64,000 bases of DNA from Olleya sp. Hel_I_94 (GTDB taxonomy: Bacteria; Bacteroidota; Bacteroidia; Flavobacteriales; Flavobacteriaceae). The first letter of the stretch is position 1; the number at the start of each line of letters is the position of its first letter. This document shows, one piece after another, positions 17,321 through 25,437 of the stretch. The translations under genes were made by a program, and so were the position numbers. The notes below the pieces were generated by a model that worked only from the letters and a program-made list of their open reading frames with translations, did not search any database and was not told the DNA's origin. The stretch is from the NCBI RefSeq assembly GCF_007827365.1, contig NZ_VISI01000001.1, forward strand, positions 374,501-438,500. Direction: 5' to 3'.

Positions 17321-19549
17321 ATGCGAATTCTCTTTATTCTAATACTTATCTTGCAATTCCCAAATATATGGGCACAAACTAATCCCCAAAAAAAAGATAC
17401 TATCCAACAAAAAACGGAACAGTTAAAAGAGGTTGTAGTCTCAGGAAATACTATACTAGGTAGTAGGTTTGAGGTTAAAAACAAAACGGGTTCTGCAAGC
17501 TATATTTCCGAAGAAGACTTAAAAAAATTCTCTTATACTAACATCAACAGGGTATTACAAACAGTTCCAGGAATTAACATTTATGAAGAAGATGGTTTCG
17601 GATTACGCCCAAATATAAGTTTGCGAGGCACATCGCCTGAGCGTAGTGCAAAAATCAATTTAATGGAAGATGGTGTGCTCATTGCCCCTGCACCTTATAG
17701 CGCACCTGCCGCCTATTATTTTCCTACCATTGGTCGTATGCAGGCCGTAGAAGTTTTAAAAGGAAGTAGTCAAATTCAATACGGACCCAATACCACTGGT
17801 GGCGCCATAAATATGATATCTTCCCAAATTCCAAACAAATTCTCTGGAAGGGCTTCCATTGCTGCAGGAAATTACGATTCAAGAAGTACTCAATTAACAA
17901 TTGGTGATAGCTATAAAAATTTTGGATTTGTAACGGATTATTTTAATTATAATTCTGATGGTTTTAAAAATCTTGACGGTGGTGGCAATACAGGATTTGA
18001 CAAATCTGATTATTTGGCCAAGTTTAGGGTTAACTCAAATTTAGACGCAAAAACGTATCAGTCATTAACGTTTAAAATTCAGTATTCCGAAGAAGAGGCA
18101 AACGAAACTTACTTAGGTTTGACAGATGAAGATTTTCAAGAAAATACCTTTAGAAGGTACAGAGCTTCTTCAGAGGATGTAATGAATGCCGAGCATCAAC
18201 AATACCAACTTACCCATTTTATCCGATTATCATCATCATTAGACATAAGCACTACCGGTTACTTGAATAAATTCAAACGTAATTGGTACAAATTGGATGA
18301 TGTAAATTTAGGCGAAAGAGTGAGCATTAGTAATATCCTTTCATCGCCACAGAATTTCCCATTAGAATACCAAACCATTTTAGGAAACGAAAACACCCAA
18401 GAAGATGTTATGGGCGTAAAGGCAAACAACAGAGCATACACTTCAAATGGTGTTCAATCCATTGCCAAATTACGATGGGGCTCTGATTGGTTACAAACTT
18501 TAGAAGCCGGAATACGCTACCACGAGGATGATGAAGACAGATTTCAATGGGTGGACAGGTATGCATTCTTGAACAATGAATTAATACGTACGACCGTAGG
18601 CGAAAAAGGGTCTGACGCTAACCGCATAAGTGGTGCAAAAGCTCTCGCTGCACACCTCTTATACACCATAATAGTTGAGAACCTGACCCTAACACCTGGC
18701 TTACGCTATGAGAATATAACTCTAACCCAAATGGACTATGGCACCAATGACCCTTCCAGGACTGGTCAAGATTTATCCATTCGCGAAAACAAGGTAAACG
18801 TATGGATTCCTGGTTTAGGCGCAAACTACAGATTTAGTAACGATTTTTCAGTTTTTGGTGGTGTACACAAAGGGTTTTCCCCACCAAGCAATACACCAGG
18901 GCAAAATGCTGAAGAAAGTATTAATTACGAAGTAGGAACCCGATTTAGCGTTAAAGGGCTACAAGGGGAACTTGTTGGGTTCTACAATGACTATCAAAAC
19001 CTACTGGGAAGTGATTTGGCTGCTACAGGTGGTACGGGAAGTCTTGACCAGTTTAATGCAGGTGAAGTGCGCGTAAGCGGTATTGAATTTTTACTGAATT
19101 ACAACCTATTATATAATAAGTCAGAAAAATTTAAACTTCCTGTGTCGGTTTCCTATACCCTCACGGATACCGAATTTCTGACCAGTTTCGATAGCAACGA
19201 GGATATTTATGGAGTGGTGACCAAAGGGGATGAAATACCATACATCGCAAAAAATCAATTAAATGCAACTTTTGGGCTAGAGCATAAGAAATTTGAAGTA
19301 AACCTAAATTCACGATATACTGGAGCATTTAGAACTAAAGCTGGTTCAGGATCTATTCCTGAAAATTTTAAAGTGGATTCTAACTTCATAGTTGACTTAT
19401 CTGCTCGATATTTTCTTAATGAAAATTTTACGCTATCAACAAACATCATAAACCTATTTAATACAAAATATGCTGTATCTCGTGTGCCAGCAGGCTTACG
19501 TCCTGGCCATCCTTTTGGGATAAATTTTTCTGTTGCGTATGGGTTTTAG
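17321..19549 (+). CDS. TonB-dependent receptor, FecA-like
   Basis: A 742-residue outer-membrane receptor. Signal peptide to about residue 19 (NIWAQT), then a plug domain starting at LKEVVVSGN (about 37) with VPGINIYEEDGFG and SLRGTSPERS, and a 22-strand barrel ending in NFSVAYGF with a terminal Phe. Plug features resemble FecA-type ferric citrate receptors, but substrate cannot be read from sequence. No sigma factor/anti-sigma pair or N-terminal signalling domain accompanies it. Divergent from the copper operon, it could take up a metal chelate; iron or copper remain open. Confidence 0.85.
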   Translation: MRILFILILILQFPNIWAQTNPQKKDTIQQKTEQLKEVVVSGNTILGSRFEVKNKTGSASYISEEDLKKFSYTNINRVLQTVPGINIYEEDGFGLRPNISLRGTSPERSAKINLMEDGVLIAPAPYSAPAAYYFPTIGRMQAVEVLKGSSQIQYGPNTTGGAINMISSQIPNKFSGRASIAAGNYDSRSTQLTIGDSYKNFGFVTDYFNYNSDGFKNLDGGGNTGFDKSDYLAKFRVNSNLDAKTYQSLTFKIQYSEEEANETYLGLTDEDFQENTFRRYRASSEDVMNAEHQQYQLTHFIRLSSSLDISTTGYLNKFKRNWYKLDDVNLGERVSISNILSSPQNFPLEYQTILGNENTQEDVMGVKANNRAYTSNGVQSIAKLRWGSDWLQTLEAGIRYHEDDEDRFQWVDRYAFLNNELIRTTVGEKGSDANRISGAKALAAHLLYTIIVENLTLTPGLRYENITLTQMDYGTNDPSRTGQDLSIRENKVNVWIPGLGANYRFSNDFSVFGGVHKGFSPPSNTPGQNAEESINYEVGTRFSVKGLQGELVGFYNDYQNLLGSDLAATGGTGSLDQFNAGEVRVSGIEFLLNYNLLYNKSEKFKLPVSVSYTLTDTEFLTSFDSNEDIYGVVTKGDEIPYIAKNQLNATFGLEHKKFEVNLNSRYTGAFRTKAGSGSIPENFKVDSNFIVDLSARYFLNENFTLSTNIINLFNTKYAVSRVPAGLRPGHPFGINFSVAYGF

Positions 19550-19642
19550 GAAAATATACTAAAGATGACAAAAGACACAATTTTATTGAATAGACCTTAC
19601 CTTTGGGATTGTTAAATTAATAATAATCAAAGTTTTATTAAA

Positions 19643-20341
19643 ATGATCTGGAAGAATAACATAAGTGAAAATTTTAACTGGGGGCAAGAAATATCAAATA
19701 TAGACCAAAAAGAGATAGTTGCAAAGAAAATCTCAAAATTGGTTCAAGACAGTCAAACCATAGGTATAGGCTCGGGCTCTACAGCATTTTTAGCCTTGAA
19801 GCATATTGCTCAAAAAGTAAAAGAAGAGCAATTGACAATAAAAGTTATTCCCACTTCTTATGAGATAGAATTAGCGTGCACATATTTGGGTCTCACACTA
19901 ACAACACTTCAGCAAGAGAGACCAGATTGGTACTTTGATGGTGCTGATGAAGTGGATGTAGACAACAATTTAATAAAGGGACGTGGTGGTGCTATGTTTA
20001 GGGAAAAATTGTTATTAATGTCGAGCAATAAAAATTATATTATTGTAGACAAATCAAAGATGGTCACTCATTTAGGAGAAAAGTTTAAAGTACCAATAGA
20101 AGTAATCCCTGAGGCAATAAACTATGTACGCCATTCACTAGTTAAAATGGATATAGTAACAATGGATTTAAGAATGGCCACAAAAAAAGATGGTCCTGTA
20201 ATAACAGAAAATGGAAATTTTATTCTTGACGTAAAATTTAAAAAAATAGAAAGGACATTTGAAAAAAATATAAAGAATATCGTTGGAGTTATTGCGTCTG
20301 GATTATTTCAAAATTATGACATCTCAATTATTACACCTTAA
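19643..20341 (+). CDS. rpiA: Ribose-5-phosphate isomerase A
   Basis: A 232-residue enzyme interconverting ribose 5-phosphate and ribulose 5-phosphate. Signatures: IGIGSGSTAFLALKHI near residue 41-56, DWYFDGADEVD near 93-103 with the catalytic Asp residues, KGRGGAMFREKLL, and the VDKSKMVTHLG segment. Length is as expected for RpiA. It follows the TonB receptor by 93 bases. Placement between metal genes is odd, but it would link the AMP-phosphorylase/PRPP genes of the 40-43 kb region to the pentose phosphate pathway. Confidence 0.93.
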   Translation: MIWKNNISENFNWGQEISNIDQKEIVAKKISKLVQDSQTIGIGSGSTAFLALKHIAQKVKEEQLTIKVIPTSYEIELACTYLGLTLTTLQQERPDWYFDGADEVDVDNNLIKGRGGAMFREKLLLMSSNKNYIIVDKSKMVTHLGEKFKVPIEVIPEAINYVRHSLVKMDIVTMDLRMATKKDGPVITENGNFILDVKFKKIERTFEKNIKNIVGVIASGLFQNYDISIITP

Positions 20342-20638
20342 TCAAATTTTAGTCCTAATTAAAAATACTTTAAAATCGAAAACATTTTATTATCATATTA
20401 CACCAATCCTAAATTTATTTTAGAGACAACAAGGTTTGGAATGAGTTCAGTAAAAATTAAATTTTCTGTAGCAATCAAGTAATCTATAAAAGATGACAAA
20501 TATCATATTCCTGTTGAACCTTTAAAATTATCTTCGCATTAATTAATTATGCTTCCAATTGATAATAAGCTTATTAAGTATCATCATTTAATCTATGAAA
20601 AACCTTTAATGTTGGACAAAATTTATTAATTTTATAGA
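20342..20638. other. AT-rich intergenic region
   Basis: About 300 bases with no convincing gene. Short open stretches (for example a 13-codon frame beginning near 20441) end quickly and do not resemble a family I know. It must contain the promoter of the downstream GTG-starting gene. Confidence 0.5.
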
Positions 20639-21061
20639 GTGAAATTTTTTTTTACCAAAATACTGTCCTTTTTTTTAGCAGTTTTTATACTGTTTTCTAC
20701 TTCTTCTTTCACGGTGGATATGCACTTTTGCTGTAATAAATTGGTGGATATGGCTTTTTTTAGTAAGGCAGAATCTTGTATGGAGACAGCGCAAAAAAAA
20801 GATTCAAATTCCAAGCAATGTACTTCCATACAAGAGAAGGATTGTTGCGATAATCAGACCATTGTAAAAGAAGAAGATGACACCTTTAAGAAGTCCAATA
20901 CAATTTTAGAGATTGAGACTTTAGTTTTCTTAAATACTTTTTTTAATACCTATATTAATCTGTTCGAGGGGCTAGAAGAAAACGTCATTTCTTTTAAAAC
21001 CTATAGGCCGCCTTTATTATCTACAGATATTATAATTCTCAACGAGACCTTCTTAATTTGA
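20639..21061 (+). CDS. HYC/CC/PP family small exported protein, copy 2 (GTG start)
   Basis: A 140-residue paralogue of 16676-17092. Signal peptide residues 1-22, then MHFCCNKLVD in place of the HYC motif, a Cys in AESCME, KDCC in the middle and the C-terminal RPPLLSTDIIILNETFLI-type end. It begins with GTG; no in-frame ATG lies upstream near enough. Situated directly before the second HMA/AraC regulator, repeating the association of these families with copper regulation. Function unknown; probably periplasmic. Confidence 0.78.
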   Translation: MKFFFTKILSFFLAVFILFSTSSFTVDMHFCCNKLVDMAFFSKAESCMETAQKKDSNSKQCTSIQEKDCCDNQTIVKEEDDTFKKSNTILEIETLVFLNTFFNTYINLFEGLEENVISFKTYRPPLLSTDIIILNETFLI

Positions 21062-21072
21062 TTTTCTACATC

Positions 21073-21126
21073 GCAGATTGACTTTAATCTGCATTACCTC
21101 TATAGCCAAAGTTTCACTTCTGGCTA
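21073..21126. terminator. Two small stem-loops after the HYC/CC/PP gene
   Basis: GCAGATT and AATCTGC (21073-21079, 21086-21092) form one perfect stem with a 6-base loop, and TAGCCA with TGGCTA (21103-21108, 21121-21126) forms another. They follow the stop codon by 12 bases. No U-tract follows, so intrinsic termination is uncertain. Confidence 0.35.
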
Positions 21127-21195
21127 ACATTTGTTGTACTCTATTCCCAACAATACCATACACCATTAACCCTGTTAGGTCTTAACCTTTCAAAC

Positions 21196-21215
21196 CATTG
21201 AGTTAAAACTCAATG
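21196..21215. promoter_or_regulatory. Dyad operator candidate upstream of the HMA/AraC copy 2
   Basis: CATTGAGTT, two bases, AACTCAATG is a perfect 9-bp inverted repeat ending 17 bases before the regulator start at 21233. The symmetry and distance suggest an operator, perhaps autoregulatory, though a hairpin in the leader is also possible. It differs in sequence from the dyad upstream of copA. Confidence 0.45.
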
Positions 21216-21232
21216 ACAATACATTATATACT

Positions 21233-21814
21233 ATGAGCAAACCAAAAGAATTTTGGATTAAGAATATGGTCTGTAATCGCTGCTTAAAAGTAATTATGCA
21301 GGAGTTACAGGAACTTGAAGTAACCGTAATTTCATTGGAATTGGGAAGGCTGTTGGTAGAAGCACCAAATAAAACAGACAATGAAATTATCAATGCAGTA
21401 ACAACCGTACTTCACGCCAATGATTTTGAAATAGTGCAGAACGAAGAAGAAATGCTCGTAGAAAGAATCAAGATTATTCTAATTGAACAATTGCAAGAGC
21501 TACCATTACATATCAAAGTAAACACATCTGAACTATTGGCATCAAGCCTTCATAGGGAATACAAGACATTGAGTAAATTATTTTCAGCAAATCAACAGAC
21601 AACCATTGAAAAGTACTTTATCAAATTAAAAATAGAGAAAGTTAAAGAGCTCATTCAACTCAAACAACATTCCTTTTCAGATATAGGGTACTTATTGGAC
21701 TACAGCAGCGTCAACCATCTGTCTAGACAGTTCAAAGAAGTAATTGGAGTGAGTATGACCGATTATAAAAATACTGAAAACTGGAAAAGAAATTTTTACG
21801 ATGAAATTATGTAG
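21233..21814 (+). CDS. HMA-like domain plus AraC-type HTH regulator (copy 2)
   Basis: A 193-residue paralogue of 720-1286: HMA-like N-terminus with CNRC at residues 14-17 (WIKNMVCNRC), a middle helical linker (LREYKTLSKLFS-like segment) and a C-terminal AraC HTH (FSDIGYLLDYSSVNHLSRQFKEV). It would sense copper with the Cys pair and regulate nearby genes. It precedes the run of small metal-binding proteins at 22.6-25.4 kb. Divergence in the HTH recognition helix from copy 1 suggests a different operator. Confidence 0.85.
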   Translation: MSKPKEFWIKNMVCNRCLKVIMQELQELEVTVISLELGRLLVEAPNKTDNEIINAVTTVLHANDFEIVQNEEEMLVERIKIILIEQLQELPLHIKVNTSELLASSLHREYKTLSKLFSANQQTTIEKYFIKLKIEKVKELIQLKQHSFSDIGYLLDYSSVNHLSRQFKEVIGVSMTDYKNTENWKRNFYDEIM

Positions 21815-21884
21815 ATAACAACGAAAGTTATGCAGATAAACGCTTAAGGCAATCATTAATTTTATCAAAATAAATCAAACTAAA

Positions 21885-22487
21885 ATGAAAAAACTACTCA
21901 TCACATTAGTATTAATTCCCTTTCTAGGGATTACACAAACTATAGAAAATTTAGAGTACATCTCGCCTTTTAACAATGAAGTAGCTGCCATTAAAAAAGG
22001 GAACGAATGGGGGTTTATTGACCAAGACGGCAAAGTAATCATTGATTTTCGAAATGATTTGGTGCTAACCAAAACAGGAAATGCAACCTACCCCATATTC
22101 AGTAACGAAAAATGCTTGATTGCCCATCAAAAAGATGGCATACTGTATTATGGCTATATCGATAAAACTGGAAAAACTGTCATTACACCTCAATTCTTGA
22201 ATGCGACCAATTTCGAATATGATAAGGCATTGGTACTAAAAGTTGAAAAAGAGACCATAGGCTATAATGACATTTTCAACAAAGACGTCGTTAGCTACCA
22301 TTATTTTGAAGTAGTTATAAATAAACAAGGAAAAGCCATTGACCATCTAACTCAATTGGCCATTCACATATCGCCTAAAGATAAGGAGGATAAAAATCCA
22401 CCTATCATAACCTCTAAATTGATTTCGGAAAATTTAGTGGCCATTAAAGAAAGCAACAAGAAATGGCGTTTAAAAAAAATTGAATAA
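21885..22487 (+). CDS. WG-repeat-containing exported protein
   Basis: A 200-residue protein with a signal peptide (residues 1-18, ITQT) and at least two WG-type repeats: NEWGFIDQDGKVIIDF near residues 40-55 and YYGYIDKTGKTVITPQF near 85-101. WG repeats form beta-rich modules of uncertain role and are common in Bacteroidota. It lies 70 bases after the AraC-type regulator. No link to metal binding is visible in its residues. Confidence 0.8.
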   Translation: MKKLLITLVLIPFLGITQTIENLEYISPFNNEVAAIKKGNEWGFIDQDGKVIIDFRNDLVLTKTGNATYPIFSNEKCLIAHQKDGILYYGYIDKTGKTVITPQFLNATNFEYDKALVLKVEKETIGYNDIFNKDVVSYHYFEVVINKQGKAIDHLTQLAIHISPKDKEDKNPPIITSKLISENLVAIKESNKKWRLKKIE

Positions 22488-22563
22488 CAATGAAAAAGTT
22501 CCCGACAGAAATGAAATTAAAGAAGATTGAAAACCTTTTTAAATCTGACAGTTAATAGCTGAT

Positions 22564-22608
22564 AACCCATTCCCTAAACTACGGTTTGTGGATTGTTGGG
22601 AATGGGTT
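22564..22608 (+). terminator. Stem-loop after the WG-repeat gene
   Basis: AACCCATTCCC (22564-22574) pairs perfectly with GGGAATGGGTT (22598-22608) around a 23-base loop, followed by TATAAAAATAAA. The 11-bp stem is strong; the tail has only a weak U-run, so it may be an attenuator or processing site rather than a classical terminator. Confidence 0.5.
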
Positions 22609-22646
22609 TATAAAAATAAATGTTTAACTCAATAAAATAGAAAATT

Positions 22647-23108
22647 ATGAAAACATTACTAATTGTTTTATCAACAATCGGGCTTTTAAGCTTAAGCAGT
22701 TGCAACCAAGGAGCAGATCCTCAAGCACTATTGGAAAATCCTGAAACTCGTACGGAGGTGTTTAATGCCGTTACCGAGAACCACGATTATATGACCGAGT
22801 TTATGGAAAGTATGCACGGCAGTCAACACACAATGGCAACGATGCAGGGCAACAAAAAAATGATGGGCTCTATGATGCAAGGAGAAGGAATGCAAATGAT
22901 GATGAAGGACAGTACAATGATGAATATGATGATGAACCAAATGATGAATGACGGAAAAATGATGGGAACAATGATGAAAATGATGCACGAAAAAGGAATG
23001 ATGAGCGAGGACTGTATGAAATCTTGCTCAAAGATGATGGGCGAAAAAGGAATGGATATGCAGAATATGAATAGTCAAAACAAACAGGATCATACCGAGC
23101 ATCATTAA
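22647..23108 (+). CDS. Methionine-rich lipoprotein
   Basis: A 153-residue lipoprotein with lipobox Cys19 (SLSSC). Beyond residue 40 it is dominated by Met clusters (MMKDSTMMNMMM, MMGTMMKMM, MMGEKGMDM), with a CMKSC pair near 126-130 and a His-rich tail ending EHH. Met-rich stretches bind Cu(I) in many envelope proteins (CopA, PcoE-like), so it probably buffers copper in the periplasm. No named domain is recognised. It opens a tight run of six small genes. Confidence 0.75.
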   Translation: MKTLLIVLSTIGLLSLSSCNQGADPQALLENPETRTEVFNAVTENHDYMTEFMESMHGSQHTMATMQGNKKMMGSMMQGEGMQMMMKDSTMMNMMMNQMMNDGKMMGTMMKMMHEKGMMSEDCMKSCSKMMGEKGMDMQNMNSQNKQDHTEHH

Positions 23109-23133
23109 TTTTTAACTTCTAAATACAAAAAAA

Positions 23134-23391
23134 ATGAAAAAAAATCACTGGATTTGGATGGTCATAGGTTGTGGGCTACCACTATTGTTCATCTTTTTAG
23201 CGCCCTCATTTGGTATAGGAGGTGGTTCATCACTATTTATTTTCATCCTTTTTATGTTCGGCATCCATCTGTTTATGCCCCACGGTTCACACGGACACGG
23301 AAAGCACAATAATCATAAGCATCAGGATAGCGACCACAATCATTCTGAACAGGAAACAAAAGAAGAACACAAAGGACATCAACATCACTAA
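23134..23391 (+). CDS. His-rich small membrane protein (DUF2933-like)
   Basis: An 85-residue protein with two hydrophobic helices (about residues 7-23 and 29-46) and a C-terminal tail packed with His (HGSHGHGKHNNHKH, ending KGHQHH). The helix pair resembles DUF2933 small membrane proteins of copper loci, a tentative match. The His tail probably binds Cu(II), Zn or Ni. It lies 25 bases after the Met-rich lipoprotein gene. Confidence 0.65.
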   Translation: MKKNHWIWMVIGCGLPLLFIFLAPSFGIGGGSSLFIFILFMFGIHLFMPHGSHGHGKHNNHKHQDSDHNHSEQETKEEHKGHQHH

Positions 23392-23403
23392 AAACTATAT
23401 ACA

Positions 23404-23622
23404 ATGAAACAAAAATTTCAAATAAACGGAATTAGTTGTGGTGGATGTGTAGCAAGGGTCAAGAAAACTTTGGAAGAACATCCCAATATCGAAAAGGCAG
23501 AAATTTTTCTGGCACCAAAAGGAGCTACACGTATCACGATGAATGAAGCACTTTCGGTTGCCGACTTGCAAAAGCAACTCGATGAGCTCAATGGATATAC
23601 AATCACAGAACTTAATCAATAA
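23404..23622 (+). CDS. HMA-domain copper chaperone (CopZ-like)
   Basis: A 72-residue single HMA domain with the metal site GISCGGCV (Cys13 and Cys16) and the ferredoxin-like beta-alpha-beta pattern continuing to residue 70. Such proteins carry Cu(I) or Hg(II) in the cytoplasm to P-type ATPases. The frame opens 12 bases after the His-rich gene. Typical length for CopZ/Atx1 proteins. Confidence 0.85.
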   Translation: MKQKFQINGISCGGCVARVKKTLEEHPNIEKAEIFLAPKGATRITMNEALSVADLQKQLDELNGYTITELNQ

Positions 23623-23641
23623 CAATTAAAACCTAAAAACT

Positions 23642-23860
23642 ATGCATTTATACGACGGACACTTTGGAGGAATGCACCTAATATGGTGGATTATATGGGT
23701 CATCTTACTTGCTTGGATATTCTTTATCCCAGCAGATATACCCTATCAAAAAACAATGAAGGACAGCCCACTGGATATTCTTAAAAAACGCTATGCAAAA
23801 GGCGAAATATCCAAGGAAGACTATGAAGAATCTAAAAGAATTTTAAACTCGGACAACTAA
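23642..23860 (+). CDS. SHOCT-domain small membrane protein
   Basis: A 72-residue protein with one membrane helix (about residues 12-29, WWIIWVILLAWIFF) and a C-terminal SHOCT domain, recognisable by LDILKKRYAKGEISKEDYEE. SHOCT domains are thought to mediate oligomerisation. The N-terminal MHLYDGHFGGMH includes His and Met that might bind metal. Common beside copper genes. Confidence 0.82.
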   Translation: MHLYDGHFGGMHLIWWIIWVILLAWIFFIPADIPYQKTMKDSPLDILKKRYAKGEISKEDYEESKRILNSDN

Positions 23861-23877
23861 TCTTAAACTATAAAATT

Positions 23878-24156
23878 ATGCATCGCTTAAACGTAAAAAA
23901 ACTCGGATTTGCCTTCGGTCTTACAGGAACCATAATTTATTTGGGCTGTATGATAGTAATGGCTACAGCAGGGCGGGAAGGTTCAATCATCTTTTTCAAT
24001 AGCTTATTGCACGGCTTGGATACCACCAATGTCATTAGAATGGATGTTCCCCTATTAGAAGTGTTAATGGGTATCGTACAAACTTTTATCCTTTGGTGGC
24101 TTATAGGCGCTTCTATTGGCGCTTTTTATAATGCGCAAATAAAAATAAAAAAGTAA
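23878..24156 (+). CDS. DUF5676-like membrane protein
   Basis: A 92-residue protein with two predicted helices (about 11-31 and 62-85). The opening LNVKKLGFAFGLTG and the closing ASIGAFYNA are like DUF5676 small membrane proteins seen with heavy-metal genes in Bacteroidota. No ligand residues stand out. Assignment to that family is tentative. Confidence 0.6.
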   Translation: MHRLNVKKLGFAFGLTGTIIYLGCMIVMATAGREGSIIFFNSLLHGLDTTNVIRMDVPLLEVLMGIVQTFILWWLIGASIGAFYNAQIKIKK

Positions 24157-24174
24157 AAAAACCTTTTAGGATTT

Positions 24175-24891
24175 ATGCAGTATGTCTGGTTCATATGGTC
24201 GCTTATCATTCTTGCTCTTTGGGTAGTTATATATATATCCAAAAAAGGAGTTAGGAAAGAAATGCTCAAAATGAGCCTGATTACGATGCCCTTTGGTTTA
24301 ACAGAACCGTTGTTTGTACCAGAATATTGGTTTCCACCTTCGCTTTTTGATTTGGCCGAAAAAACAGGCTTCGATATCGAAAGTTTGATTTTCTCTTTCG
24401 CAATAGGTGGAATTGGCACTGTACTCTACAACCTTATTTTTAAAAGAGGACTTGCCGAAATACCACATAGCGAACGAAGTCATAGTAGGCACCGATTGCA
24501 TATTTATATACTTTTTATACCAGCAGCTGTATTCATCATTCTGGCGCTTTTTACGTCGCTCAATCACATTTATTGCGGCATTATAGCTTTGTTCATAGGT
24601 GGATTGGCGACTCTTTATTGTCGCCCAGATTTAAAAGGAAAGATTTGGGTTGGGGGAATTCTGTTTACGGTATTGTACTTCATTTATTTCGGAAGTATCC
24701 TTCCGTTCTATCCTCAATATGTGGAGTTGAACTGGAATCTAGACAACCTGACCCATATTCTTGTCTTGGGCATTCCTATTGAAGAATTAATGTTCGCCTT
24801 CACTTTTGGGATGTATTGGTCTGGATTGTATGAACATATCTATTGGCGAAAACTCATTCAAACTGAAATAATTATTCCACTAAAAGATTAA
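24175..24891 (+). CDS. Lycopene-cyclase-domain-like membrane protein
   Basis: A 238-residue protein with about six or seven hydrophobic helices. The motif PIEELMFAFTFGMYW near residues 202-216 and the N-terminal PFGLTEPLFVPEYWFPPSLFD match proteins annotated with a lycopene cyclase (CrtYc/d-type) domain, whose two PxEE-like segments bind the carotenoid. No carotenoid genes lie near. Its place inside a metal-protein gene run suggests a different role, or that the family is more varied than its name. It is 4 bases from the next gene. Confidence 0.6.
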   Translation: MQYVWFIWSLIILALWVVIYISKKGVRKEMLKMSLITMPFGLTEPLFVPEYWFPPSLFDLAEKTGFDIESLIFSFAIGGIGTVLYNLIFKRGLAEIPHSERSHSRHRLHIYILFIPAAVFIILALFTSLNHIYCGIIALFIGGLATLYCRPDLKGKIWVGGILFTVLYFIYFGSILPFYPQYVELNWNLDNLTHILVLGIPIEELMFAFTFGMYWSGLYEHIYWRKLIQTEIIIPLKD

Positions 24892-24895
24892 CACT

Positions 24896-25411
24896 ATGAA
24901 ACGAATACACTCAAATCAAAAAAACAATGCTATCCAAGTTGTAGCCATTAAGAACCCAGTAAGAAAGATATACCAGGTATCCATCGCTATATTGTTCCTT
25001 CTACTGCTTTCAGCAGTAGTTCTATCCTGTTCTGGCAAGAAAAAAGATGTTGCAGAAAGCGTAACACAGCCAACTGTTGAAACATCCCAAACAGCAAATG
25101 AGGCCATTATATCAGCCCAAAATTATGAAATCGTTCCCAACGAAAAAGTCTGTATGGTCAATGACCGATTTATGGGTGTGTCACAAATACCTATTGACGT
25201 CAATGGAACTATCTACTATGGTTGTTGTGAAAATTGTGTTGAAAAGTTACAGAAAAATCTAGATGATGTTCGCTTTGGGAGTAATCCACTAAATGATACA
25301 AAAGTTGATAAAGCTTCAGCAATTATTGTTCAAGATAAAAGTAGCGGAAGTGTTTTTTATTTCGCTTCCATAGTAGATGCCCAAGATTTTATAAGTAAGA
25401 ATAAAGCATAA
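24896..25411 (+). CDS. Cys-rich (TRASH-like) metal-binding lipoprotein, copy 2
   Basis: A 171-residue paralogue of 11162-11596. An unusually long N-terminus precedes the hydrophobic signal, with lipobox Cys45 (AVVLSC). The domain has VCMVNDRFMG (Cys86) and YYGCCENC (Cys110, Cys111, Cys114), then KVDKASAIIVQ and a final hydrophobic-aromatic segment. The four Cys probably form a metal site. Ends the small-gene run and precedes the universal stress protein by 26 bases. Confidence 0.75.
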   Translation: MKRIHSNQKNNAIQVVAIKNPVRKIYQVSIAILFLLLLSAVVLSCSGKKKDVAESVTQPTVETSQTANEAIISAQNYEIVPNEKVCMVNDRFMGVSQIPIDVNGTIYYGCCENCVEKLQKNLDDVRFGSNPLNDTKVDKASAIIVQDKSSGSVFYFASIVDAQDFISKNKA

Positions 25412-25437
25412 TACAGTTAATTGATAAAAACATTCAA

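Noticed and set aside
20342..20638. Possible pseudogene
   Set aside because: Only short open stretches with stops and no recognisable similarity; treated as intergenic.
22490..22555. 21-codon frame after the WG-repeat gene
   Set aside because: Too short, no helix or metal motif and no conservation evidence; may be a chance frame.
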